The notes under the pieces are model-generated. The model did not search any database. It saw only the letters and a list, made by a program, of their open reading frames with translations, and had not been told where the DNA came from. Made by a program: the position numbers and the translations under genes. This document shows positions 1 through 6,833 of a DNA stretch of 45,876 bases, one piece after another. Origin of the DNA: CAYMWF01 sp964394085 [NCBI: uncultured Gemmatimonadota bacterium] (lineage in GTDB: Bacteria > GCA-2686955 > CAYMWF01); the NCBI GenBank assembly GCA_964394085.1, contig CAYMWF010000040.1:1-45876 (forward strand), given 5' to 3'. The first letter of the stretch is position 1; every line of letters starts with the position of its first letter.

Positions 1-232
1 ACGTGAGGAAACGGACTGAATCTGCGAGAAATAAAAGTTCGTATAACGATGTAGTGCACGCGGCTGCTGATACACACCTGCAGGAAAGCGCCGGCATCCA
101 TGGGTCAATTTCCAGACTCGAACACCTGCCGATGCCGTATGTTCAAGTAATAGGTGTAACCCGGGGTAAATCGATTTGCGATGCTTCTACATCCCTCTAA
201 TATATAATCGGTTCTGCGCATCGCAAATAGCT
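1..232. repeat. dispersed repeat, modules A and B
   Basis: Two adjacent modules recur elsewhere in the window. Module A (1-103) matches 27157-27258 with scattered substitutions and one single-base indel. Module B (102-232) matches 26677-26810. At the second locus the order is reversed: B first, then A about 350 bp later. Module B ends in an inverted repeat whose 11-bp arms (174-184 and 218-228) flank a 33-nt loop; the second copy keeps it with one mismatch. The substitution and indel pattern is not what a conserved protein would show, so I read it as non-coding. The window begins inside module A, so the left boundary is unknown. Nothing else is recognisable before the promoter at 332. Confidence 0.85.
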
Positions 233-331
233 TCGGTTCGTACGCGCGCATATGCTTCGCCGGGACCGGCGCAATCGTCCGGAATCCCGCGAACCGTCTC
301 GTTTTCTCCTATCTTCATACGATGTTTCGGA

Positions 332-360
332 TTGACAGTTTTAGAGGACGCGGGTATATT
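332..360 (+). promoter_or_regulatory. near-consensus sigma-70 promoter of the BMC operon
   Basis: A perfect -35 box TTGACA (332-337), a 17-bp spacer and a -10 box TATATT (355-360) lie just before tpiA. Transcription would be expected to start around 366-368, and the tpiA ATG is at 369, so the mRNA would have a leader of about zero to three bases. No Shine-Dalgarno sequence is visible before this ATG. The boxes are seen directly; promoter activity is inferred. Confidence 0.75.
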
Positions 361-368
361 TTCGAACC

Positions 369-1172
369 ATGTTCACTCAGCGTGTTCCGATCATCGCAGG
401 CAACTGGAAAATGAATACCTCGCTTCGCGAAGCGGTCGTCCTCACGGGCGAAGTGAGAAGACGGTTGAGGAGTCTCAGAGGAGTCGAGGTGGTTCTCTGT
501 CCGCCGACCGTTTACCTGCCCGTGGTGAAAGAGGCGCTCGGGACATCCGGAATCGGGCTGGGAGCGCAGAATTCCTGCTGGGAGTCGAAAGGAGCCTTCA
601 CCGGCGAAACTTCATCCCGGATGCTTGCCGAATTCTGTGATTACGTTATTGTCGGTCACTCCGAAAGAAGAACGCTCTTCGGGGAGACCGATGAATCGGT
701 TCGAAAAAAGGCGAAAGCGTGCCTTGATACGGGCCTGGTTCCGATCATCTGCGTCGGAGAAAACCTCTCCCAGTACGAAGATGGAAAAACGAACCACGTG
801 ATAAGATCCCAGGTCGAAAAGGCGTTCGAGGGGCTGTCGCCGGCAGAAGCCGAAGCGACGGTGGTAGCTTACGAACCCGTCTGGGCGATAGGAACCGGGA
901 AAGCCGCCGACGGCGCCGCCGCCAATTCGGTGGCCGGGCTCGCCATCCGCGGCACTCTGGCCGGACTTTACGGGGAGTCCGCGGCCCGGTCGATCAGAAT
1001 TCAGTACGGCGGAAGCGTGACATCCGCCAATGCCGTGGAATTCCTGGCGCAACCCGAAATCGACGGAGCCCTCATAGGGGGCGCTTCCCTCGATGCAGGT
1101 GAATTCGTCGACGTAGCATTCTGCGCCGCAGGCTCCGGAAGAGGTCGGCGGCGACCCGTGTTTCACGTGTAG
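369..1172 (+). CDS. tpiA: triosephosphate isomerase
   Basis: Interconverts glyceraldehyde-3-phosphate and dihydroxyacetone phosphate. The 267-residue protein shows the full TIM signature: N12 and K14 in NWKMN near the start, catalytic H97 in VGHSERR, catalytic E169 in AYEPVWAIGTG (active-site loop 6), YGGSV at 213-217 and the phosphate-binding G-G-A-S-L stretch at 238-242. Compared with the usual ~250 residues it has an Arg-rich C-terminal tail (about residues 255-267) of unknown meaning. It has no N-terminal helix like those on the BMC cargo enzymes, so it may act in the cytosol. It opens the BMC operon, 63 bp before the first shell gene. Since DeoC makes glyceraldehyde-3-P, its job here is probably to feed that product into DHAP and glycolysis. 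The start is fixed by the NWK motif; the ATG seems nearly leaderless. Confidence 0.97.
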   Translation: MFTQRVPIIAGNWKMNTSLREAVVLTGEVRRRLRSLRGVEVVLCPPTVYLPVVKEALGTSGIGLGAQNSCWESKGAFTGETSSRMLAEFCDYVIVGHSERRTLFGETDESVRKKAKACLDTGLVPIICVGENLSQYEDGKTNHVIRSQVEKAFEGLSPAEAEATVVAYEPVWAIGTGKAADGAAANSVAGLAIRGTLAGLYGESAARSIRIQYGGSVTSANAVEFLAQPEIDGALIGGASLDAGEFVDVAFCAAGSGRGRRRPVFHV

Positions 1173-1235
1173 AGCAACAACTTCAACCGAGCCGGTGCAG
1201 CCGATGCTGCAGCCGGTACGAGGAAGGAAAGGCCG

Positions 1236-1937
1236 ATGCCGAAAGTCGATAAAGGACAGGATCCCGGGCAGTCCAAGTTCGAATTGAGAACGTACATCTT
1301 CATGGACAGCCTGCAGCCCAGGCTGGCCCAGTTCATCGCTAAAGACAACAAGGTATACGACCCGAGCGAATACGATGCTTCGATGATGATCGAGATAGCC
1401 CCGGCCATGGAGATTCACAGGATGATCGACCTCGCCCTCAAGGCGACGAGAGTCAGGCTCGGCTCGGTGGTTACCGAGAGGCATTTCGGCATGATGCAGA
1501 TCCACCACGCCGAGCAGGCCGAGGTTCTTGCGGCGGGTCAGGCGGTCCTCGACGCCACCGGCCTGACCATTTACGACCGGGCAAGGGTGGATATCCTGAC
1601 CAACATGGTTATCCGGGGAGTGGAGCAGGACCAGGCCATCTATTTCACCGGCACGGGCAAGGGAGACATGATTCTGGCCAATGACTCGGTTTTCATTCTC
1701 GAGACCACTCCGGCCGCCTATCTCAGCCTCGCCTGCAACGAAGCGCTCAAGGCCGCCCGCATCAAGCTCAGCACGATCCGGCCGTTCGGAGCCACGGGAA
1801 GGCTCGTCCTTGCCGGCCCCGAATCAGAGATAGACTCTGCCGCCGAGGCCGCCATATCGATCCTGGACCGCCTCAACGAAGAGCTGAAAGAGGGCACGTC
1901 CAGCGCGGTGCACGATGAATCACGGTATGCAAAGTAA
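1236..1937 (+). CDS. BMC-T shell protein (tandem BMC domains, divergent)
   Basis: A 233-residue protein that I read as two fused BMC folds, roughly residues 45-125 and 150-220, forming a pseudohexameric trimer in the microcompartment shell. The second half is clearer: an ILET-type strand, then a helix with A-x-N-E-A-L-K-A-A, then a G-R-L-V-L-A-G strand and a helix. The first half has the parallel pattern (M-I-E-I-A-P, then a long helix with L-A-L-K-A-T-R-V) but is divergent. The N-terminal K-F-E-L-R-T-Y-I-F strand before the first repeat suggests a permuted EutL/PduB-like arrangement; this is an inference. A good ribosome site (AGGAAGG) precedes the ATG. It lies between tpiA and rpiB in the same operon. 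BMC-T identity rests on pattern and context; the subclass is uncertain. Confidence 0.8.
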   Translation: MPKVDKGQDPGQSKFELRTYIFMDSLQPRLAQFIAKDNKVYDPSEYDASMMIEIAPAMEIHRMIDLALKATRVRLGSVVTERHFGMMQIHHAEQAEVLAAGQAVLDATGLTIYDRARVDILTNMVIRGVEQDQAIYFTGTGKGDMILANDSVFILETTPAAYLSLACNEALKAARIKLSTIRPFGATGRLVLAGPESEIDSAAEAAISILDRLNEELKEGTSSAVHDESRYAK

Positions 1938-1997
1938 ATCAAACCGCTGAAGCGGATTCCTCAGGCTTTCCGCCGAGATATACCGGAAGAACAAGAA

Positions 1998-3215
1998 ATG
2001 GATATTCACGAAATAAAGGAGATGGTGAGAAACGCCGTCGAGCGCTCGCTGGCATCACGGGCGAACAGCGTCCTGCTTTCGCGACTGGGCGAAAGCGGCC
2101 ACCCTTCCGTGGCGAAACCGCCCTCACCGCCGGCCGCCGGAAATCCGGCACCCGTCTCGAATGAACCGCCGTCATCCGCCGCACCTTCGAAAAGCGTGGA
2201 AACCGGCGTCAAGGTTCCGACCGGGGATTCCGGCTCCGCGGATCCGCTCGGATCCCGCCGTGAGAGATACGCCGTCATCGGTGAGCACGATATCCGCAAT
2301 TTCCCGAGGGGAACTTTTTTCCAGGTCCCGCCTGGAGCCGTGGTAACGCCCTCCGCCCGGGAGCTCGCGCTGCTGAGAGGTATACGTCTCGAGGGAGATC
2401 AGCCCCAGGCGCAGATCAAGCCGCCGCGGGGGAAAAAGCTCAACCTGCGGGTCGGCACGGGGCCGATCAAGAGCGACCTCCTCCCTGATACCGAGATGCT
2501 TTCGATCCGGCAGCCTGTATTCAAAATCCTCACCCAGGAGGATATCCGGTCGATGCCGGAGGAATCCTCCTATGAAGCGCCTGCGGGAACCGTAATCACC
2601 CCCTCCGCGCGGGAGACGGCGCTGCTCAGGAAAATCACGCTTTCCGTCGCGGGAGACGCCGCGTCCCCGGCACCGATTCCGATGGCGGCGCGGGCCGGCA
2701 GCGCCGGCAATCCCGCCGCCGCACCGGCCGGCGGCGCTTCAGCGGGAACGGGCGACATCTCCAGGACGGTCGCCATCGGCGCAGACCATGGCGGCTTGGA
2801 GATGAAGGAAGACCTGAAAGGTTACATCGGCGAGCTCGGATACTCCGTCGTCGATTGCGGCACGACGGGCACCGGATCGGTGGACTATCCGGATTTCGCC
2901 TATGCGGTCGCGTCGCTGGTCGGCGGCGGCGGAGCGTCGAAGGGGATAATAGTGGACGGCGCGGGTATCGGCTCCTGCATGGCCGCCAACAAGGTGCCCG
3001 GGGTCAGGGCGGCGATGTGTTACGACATATCCTCCGCAAAAAACAGCCGCGCTCACAACAATGCGAATGTTCTCTGCCTGGGCGGAAGGCTCAGCGGGCC
3101 GGACCTGGGCAGACAGATCACGGAGACATGGCTGGCAACCGCATTCGAGGGCGGCCGACACGCCGGTCGCGTCGACAAGATAACGGCGATCGAAGATCGT
3201 TACCGGAAAGATTGA
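1998..3215 (+). CDS. rpiB: RpiB-type sugar-phosphate isomerase with encapsulation helix and two EutT-N-like repeats
   Basis: A 405-residue multidomain protein; ordinary RpiB is about 150 residues. Residues 1-20 form an amphipathic helix typical of BMC encapsulation peptides. A Pro/Ala/Ser linker follows (about 33-85). Two related ~40-residue repeats come next, at 91-131 and about 175-215; each has a [IL]-x-x-x-D-I-R-x-[FM]-P entry, a central P-[PA]-G-[AT]-V-[VI]-T-P-S-A-R and an A-L-L-R-x-I-x-L end. They resemble the N-terminal segment of EutT-type BMC proteins (from memory). After an Ala/Gly linker, residues 257-398 are RpiB: ADHGG at 262-266, a [15 protein letters not shown] segment, D-G-A-G-I-G at 320-325, AANKVPGVR at 329-337 and H353. 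RpiB interconverts ribose-5-P and ribulose-5-P or acts on related sugar phosphates. The usual catalytic Cys before G-x-G-I-G is Asp320 here, with a nearby Cys327. Four bases separate its stop from deoC. Confidence 0.93.
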   Translation: MDIHEIKEMVRNAVERSLASRANSVLLSRLGESGHPSVAKPPSPPAAGNPAPVSNEPPSSAAPSKSVETGVKVPTGDSGSADPLGSRRERYAVIGEHDIRNFPRGTFFQVPPGAVVTPSARELALLRGIRLEGDQPQAQIKPPRGKKLNLRVGTGPIKSDLLPDTEMLSIRQPVFKILTQEDIRSMPEESSYEAPAGTVITPSARETALLRKITLSVAGDAASPAPIPMAARAGSAGNPAAAPAGGASAGTGDISRTVAIGADHGGLEMKEDLKGYIGELGYSVVDCGTTGTGSVDYPDFAYAVASLVGGGGASKGIIVDGAGIGSCMAANKVPGVRAAMCYDISSAKNSRAHNNANVLCLGGRLSGPDLGRQITETWLATAFEGGRHAGRVDKITAIEDRYRKD

Positions 3216-3219
3216 TACC

Positions 3220-4101
3220 ATGGCCACTCAATTCGACAGAAACCAGGTTGAACAGATCGTAAACCGTATCACGGAAGAAGTCGTGAGCCTGCTCTGCTCT
3301 CAGGATTCCTCCTGTTCGGCCCAGTTCGGGGGCATCTGCAGAGAGTGCGGGATGTGCGTGGAGCTCGCCCAGCCGGGCGTCAGCGCCATCAGGGATGCCG
3401 GAGCAACGAGAATCACCAGCGCTCTCGGAGTGAAATCGGTGCCGTCCGGAACGGCGGTCCTGATCGATCATACGCTCCTGAAGCCCGACGCCACCTCGGA
3501 ACAGGTGATCAGCCTGTGCGCGGAAGCCCGTGAATACAAGTTCGCGTCGGTATGCGTGAATCCTGCCTACGTTCCCCTCTGCGTCCGTGAACTCAGGGGA
3601 ACACCGGTCGGCATCTGCTGCGTCATCGGCTTTCCGCTGGGAGCGACGCTGCCCGAGGTGAAAAGATACGAGGCCGAACAGTCCGCGGCGAGCGGCGCCA
3701 CCGAGATGGACATGGTGATAAACGTCGGAGCCCTGAAAAGCAGGGACTACGGCCTGGTCGAACGCGATATCGCAGGCGTGGTGGAAGCGGGTCACAGGGC
3801 GGGCGCCCTTATCAAGGTGATCCTCGAAACAGCACTGCTGACCGACGAAGAAAAAATAAAAGCCAGCGCCCTGTCGAAAGCCGCGGGGGCCGATTTCGTA
3901 AAAACGTCCACCGGCTTCGGCCCCGGCGGCGCCACGGTCGAGGATGTCGCCCTGATGAGGAGGGTGGTCGGTTCCGACATGGGCGTCAAGGCGTCGGGCG
4001 GTGTGCGGGATTACTCGGATTTGAAAAAGATGGTAAAGGCCGGCGCGAGCCGCATAGGGGCGAGCGCGGGCATCGAGATAATAAGAGAAGCCGGCAGCTG
4101 A
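3220..4101 (+). CDS. deoC: deoxyribose-phosphate aldolase, BMC-targeted, with Cys-rich N-terminal extension
   Basis: Class I aldolase that splits 2-deoxyribose-5-phosphate into glyceraldehyde-3-phosphate and acetaldehyde. The catalytic barrel occupies about residues 78-290 of 293. Active-site residues are visible: D164 in [10 protein letters not shown], Schiff-base K228 in [13 protein letters not shown] and K257 in VKASGGVRD. In front is a roughly 75-residue extension. Residues 5-25 form an amphipathic helix like the encapsulation peptides of rpiB and the aldehyde dehydrogenase. After it comes a cysteine cluster at 26, 32, 40, 43 and 46 (the last three as C-x2-C-x2-C), which could bind Fe-S or zinc. 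Acetaldehyde, the volatile product, is the usual reason to enclose such a pathway. The gene follows rpiB by 4 bp, pointing to co-translation. Confidence 0.96.
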   Translation: MATQFDRNQVEQIVNRITEEVVSLLCSQDSSCSAQFGGICRECGMCVELAQPGVSAIRDAGATRITSALGVKSVPSGTAVLIDHTLLKPDATSEQVISLCAEAREYKFASVCVNPAYVPLCVRELRGTPVGICCVIGFPLGATLPEVKRYEAEQSAASGATEMDMVINVGALKSRDYGLVERDIAGVVEAGHRAGALIKVILETALLTDEEKIKASALSKAAGADFVKTSTGFGPGGATVEDVALMRRVVGSDMGVKASGGVRDYSDLKKMVKAGASRIGASAGIEIIREAGS

Positions 4102-4115
4102 TACTGTCAGCCGGC
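4090..4115 (+). promoter_or_regulatory. intercistronic hairpin over the deoC stop codon
   Basis: GCCGGC at 4090-4095 pairs with GCCGGC at 4110-4115, with the deoC stop codon in the loop region and possible further TGA/TCA pairing inside. No T-run follows, so it does not look like a terminator. It lies at the boundary between the enzyme genes and the BMC-H gene, where an mRNA-processing or stabilising hairpin would make sense. The pairing is seen; any function is inferred. Confidence 0.35.
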
Positions 4116-4225
4116 CGACGAATCTGAAAACAAACTGCAGGCGGGCGGCGCCGAAGGCCGTGAAGCGAAAAGGCCCGTGAGAAGCCGGCCCCGCCTCTTC
4201 GGAAACCTACGAATGGAGGATCAAT

Positions 4226-4558
4226 ATGCCGGAAGCTGTGGGAATGATAGAATGTCAGAACTATCCCGCAATGGTGGAAGCCGCGGATGCAATGGTCAAA
4301 GCAGCCAGGGTTGAGCTGGTTGCTTTCGAAAAGACTGGCGGCGGTTTTATCACCGCAGTCGTCAGGGGTGACGTTGCGGCTGTCAAGGCCGCGGTGGAAG
4401 CAGGCGTCCGAGGCGCCCAGAAAGTCGGCGAAGTAACGGCGATCCACGTCATCGCGCGTCCGCATATCAATATCGATCTCGTGCTGCCCCTGGGCCGCGC
4501 GGATGAGGCCGCCGGCGAACTGTCGGGCCGGGGTAAAAAGACCGGCGCGCGCAAGTAG
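4226..4558 (+). CDS. BMC-H hexameric shell protein
   Basis: Single-domain BMC protein (PF00936 type), 110 residues, forming the hexagonal facets of the microcompartment. It shows the canonical order: AVGMIE-type first strand, the E-A-A-D-A-M-V-K-A-A-R-V-E-L helix-strand, the pore loop K37-T-G-G-G-F42 region, A-V-V-R-G-D-V-A-A-V-K-A-A-V, then the conserved V-I-A-R-P-H. After the fold there is a short Lys/Arg-rich tail. The pore loop with three glycines should leave a small central pore. A strong ribosome site (GGAGG) lies before the ATG, fitting the high copy number of facet proteins. It is the only single-domain BMC-H gene in the window. A terminator-like hairpin follows it. Confidence 0.97.
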   Translation: MPEAVGMIECQNYPAMVEAADAMVKAARVELVAFEKTGGGFITAVVRGDVAAVKAAVEAGVRGAQKVGEVTAIHVIARPHINIDLVLPLGRADEAAGELSGRGKKTGARK

Positions 4559-4568
4559 TCCGGATCCG

Positions 4569-4608
4569 CGAGGGAAAACGCCTTTTTCGTTTTCGGTCTC
4601 GGATTTTT
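4569..4608 (+). terminator. possible partial terminator after the BMC-H gene
   Basis: CGAG (4569-4572) and GAAAACG (4574-4580) can pair with CGTTTTC (4588-4594) and CTCG (4598-4601), with a small bulge, and five T residues follow (4604-4608). This could end part of the transcripts after the BMC-H gene and so raise its level relative to the genes downstream. The stem is AT-rich in its centre and so only moderately stable. Confidence 0.4.
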
Positions 4609-4879
4609 GCCGTCCTTTTAGCGGATAACGGAACAATCCGGTCCCGCATAACGCGAAAAAATTACCGTTTATCTCTTTGCGCGGGTTCATTCGAACCGGA
4701 AGAACCCGGAACTCTCCGGGTTCCTGCGCCGGGCAACCCGCCCGCGTTCCGACGGACCCTTTTTGCGGTTACGCGCGCCTTCATGGCGAAAGGGCGAGTT
4801 TCACGCGGTCGTGAAGCGACTGCTGCACCGGCGCTGTTCCGGACATGACGGCACAACCCGACACAGGGTGGAGGTCAGG
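4609..4879 (+). other. intergenic stretch before the first BMC-P gene
   Basis: With the terminator-like hairpin before it, this makes a 321-bp gap inside the BMC operon. It contains a second, clean hairpin with 8-bp arms, GAACCCGG (4702-4709) and CCGGGTTC (4716-4723), not followed by T residues. I find no convincing promoter boxes and no gene. An in-frame upstream start at 4763 would add 39 low-complexity residues to the BMC-P protein and is not believable. A long structured leader for the downstream genes is possible. Confidence 0.45.
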
Positions 4880-5206
4880 ATGCTACTCGGAAAAATAATC
4901 GGCACACTGGTGGCCAACCGCAAAGACGAGAAGATCGAAGGCTTCAAGTTCATGATCGTCCGCGAACTGAACGTTTCCCTCGAGGAGACCGACGGTTATG
5001 TCGTGGCGGCCGATTCGGTCGGCGCCGGACTGGACGAAATTGTTCTCTACGCCACGGGAAGCTCGGCCAGGCAGACCGAGCTCACCGATCAGAAACCGTG
5101 CGACGCGGTGATTATGGCCATCGTCGACGAGATCGAGATGCGCGGCGAAAAAATCTGGGAAAAGCACGACCCGGGCATCAGGATCATTGAAAAATACGGA
5201 GGTTGA
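4880..5206 (+). CDS. BMC-P pentameric vertex protein (EutN/CcmL family), copy 1
   Basis: A 108-residue EutN/CcmL-type protein that caps the vertices of the shell. It starts with the family signature M-L-L-G-K-I-I-G-T-L-V-A-N-R-K, followed by a strand with K-F-M-I-V-R-E-L, the A-A-D-S-V-G-A-G-x-D-E-I-V-L turn and the S-S-A-R-Q-T helix, then the A-V-I-M-A-I-V-D-E-I closing strand. The C-terminal ~20 residues extend past the fold. The start at 4880 is chosen because the family always begins at this M-x-x-G/A-K/R-x-x-G sequence and a GGAGG ribosome site lies just upstream. Only 4 bp separate its stop from the aldehyde dehydrogenase start. Confidence 0.95.
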   Translation: MLLGKIIGTLVANRKDEKIEGFKFMIVRELNVSLEETDGYVVAADSVGAGLDEIVLYATGSSARQTELTDQKPCDAVIMAIVDEIEMRGEKIWEKHDPGIRIIEKYGG

Positions 5207-5210
5207 AATC

Positions 5211-6704
5211 TTGGCAGTAGACGAGCAGCGGATTAGAGAAGTGGTGGGGAATGTCATGCGCAGGTTCAACGAGGAAACGGGCCATGCGACCGGCGGCGCC
5301 GCCACTGTTGCGACGCCGGGAACCCCCGTCGCCGCTTTGACTCCCGCGGCCCCGGGGAGAGCCTCGACAACCGGTTCCGATGATGGTGTCTTCGATGAAA
5401 TGGATGCCGCCATCGAATCCGCATCCCGGGCGCAGAAAATCCTGAGCGGCATGAGCCTCGATGAACGGGATAAACTGATCGCCGCCATGCGCGGTGTCGT
5501 GCTCCAGAACGTGCGCGAGATATCGAGTTTTGCCCTCGAAGAAACCGGGATGGGCAGGCTCGAGGACAAAATCACCAAGAACCTGCTGGTCGCGAACAAG
5601 ACTCCGGGCATAGAAGACCTGCGGCCCTCCGCCTGGACCGGCGACCGGGGCCTGATGCTTCTCGAGTACGCTCCGTTCGGAATGATCGGCGCCATCACCC
5701 CGAGCACCAATCCGACCTCCACCATCATCTGCAACGGCATAGGCATGATTACGGCGGGAAACAGCGTGGTCTTCAACTCCCATCCCGGCGCTAAAAACTG
5801 CTCGGCCTACATGGTTCAGCTCCTCAACAGGGCCATCGTGGGCGCGGGCGGCCCCCCGAACCTGATAGTCGCCACCAGGGAACCCACAATCGAATCAGCC
5901 AAGCTTCTCATGACCCATCCGGGCATCGACCTGCTCGTCGTGACCGGAGGGCCGGCAGTGGTGGCCGAAGCGATGAAATGCTCAAAGAAAGCGATCTGCG
6001 CCGGGGCCGGAAATCCGCCGGTGATCGTGGACGAAACCGCCGACATCGAGCAGGCGGGGCGCGACATCGTCCTGGGCGGCGCTTTCGACAACAACGTAGT
6101 GTGCGTGCTCGAAAAAGAGGTGATTGCAGTCGATTCCATCGCGGACGATCTGAAAAGGTCGATGCTCCGGAACGGCTGTCACGAACTGTCGCAGCACGAA
6201 TGGAAGCGGCTGCAGAAGCTGATTTTCACGGAAATCAAGCCGGCTCCCGAAGAATCGATCGTAAACAAAAACTACGTCGGAAAAACTCCGGAAGCCATCC
6301 TGCGGGAAATCGGCGTAACGGTCGGAGCCGACGTAAAACTGATCCTGGTGGATGTTCCGAACGACGACCCCCTGGTCTGGTCGGAGCAGCTCATGCCGGT
6401 GATGCCGCTGACCAGGGTCGGGAGCGCCGATGAAGCGATATCCTTCGCGGTACAGGTGGAGAGAGGTCTCAAACACACCGCGATAATGCACTCCAACCAC
6501 CTGAAGAGGCTCACCCGCATGGCCAGGGAGATCGACGCCTGCATATTCGTGAAGAACGGTCCCTCCTACTCCGGCCTCGGATCCGGAGGAGAAGGATTCG
6601 CGTCCTTTACCATTGCGAGCCCCACGGGCGAAGGCGTGACCCGCGCCAGGAGCTTCTCGCGGATCAGGCGGTGCACCGTGGTTGATTCGTTCAGAATAAC
6701 CTGA
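5211..6704 (+). CDS. CoA-acylating aldehyde dehydrogenase (PduP/EutE-like), BMC-targeted
   Basis: Oxidises an aldehyde, here probably acetaldehyde from DeoC, with CoA and NAD+ to acyl-CoA and NADH. The 497-residue protein has the catalytic Cys298 in D-N-N-V-V-C-V-L-E-K-E-V, matching the D-N-N-x-x-C-x-x-E-K-E of PduP/EutE enzymes, the Rossmann-region segment around S-T-N-P-T-S-T, and the C-terminal T-I-A-S-P-T-G-E-G-V-T-R-A-R. Residues 3-20 (V-D-E-Q-R-I-R-E-V-V...) form an amphipathic helix followed by a Gly/Ala/Thr/Pro linker, the layout of an encapsulation peptide. I chose the TTG at 5211 because GGAGG sits 8 bases before it and the helix begins there; a TTG at 5187 lies inside the BMC-P gene. 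No alcohol dehydrogenase partner is next to it. Confidence 0.95.
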   Translation: MAVDEQRIREVVGNVMRRFNEETGHATGGAATVATPGTPVAALTPAAPGRASTTGSDDGVFDEMDAAIESASRAQKILSGMSLDERDKLIAAMRGVVLQNVREISSFALEETGMGRLEDKITKNLLVANKTPGIEDLRPSAWTGDRGLMLLEYAPFGMIGAITPSTNPTSTIICNGIGMITAGNSVVFNSHPGAKNCSAYMVQLLNRAIVGAGGPPNLIVATREPTIESAKLLMTHPGIDLLVVTGGPAVVAEAMKCSKKAICAGAGNPPVIVDETADIEQAGRDIVLGGAFDNNVVCVLEKEVIAVDSIADDLKRSMLRNGCHELSQHEWKRLQKLIFTEIKPAPEESIVNKNYVGKTPEAILREIGVTVGADVKLILVDVPNDDPLVWSEQLMPVMPLTRVGSADEAISFAVQVERGLKHTAIMHSNHLKRLTRMAREIDACIFVKNGPSYSGLGSGGEGFASFTIASPTGEGVTRARSFSRIRRCTVVDSFRIT

Positions 6705-6833
6705 TTACCCATCGGTCGCGGATCCGGGTTTCAAACGGGGAGGTTTGCCGCGACACCGAAGCTGAAGACGGAACAGAGGTAGAAAAGACGCCGCCGGTAT
6801 TACAGATGGCGGCCGGCCGGATAAAGATCGGAT

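Noticed and set aside
102-232. tRNA-like or structured RNA in repeat module B
   Set aside because: A T-loop-like GTTCGAGTC appears on the reverse strand, but no acceptor or anticodon stem fits, and helices possible in one copy are not kept by pairing changes in the other.
612-1508. A 298-codon - strand open frame across tpiA and the first shell gene
   Set aside because: Antisense shadow of two genes on the other strand with clear motifs.
4763-4879. Upstream extension of the first BMC-P gene
   Set aside because: Would add 39 low-complexity residues before a family motif that always forms the N-terminus; a GGAGG site marks the later start.
6705-6833. A second promoter between the aldehyde dehydrogenase and PduS-like genes
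   Set aside because: I could not find a -35/-10 pair with proper spacing in this 129-bp gap.
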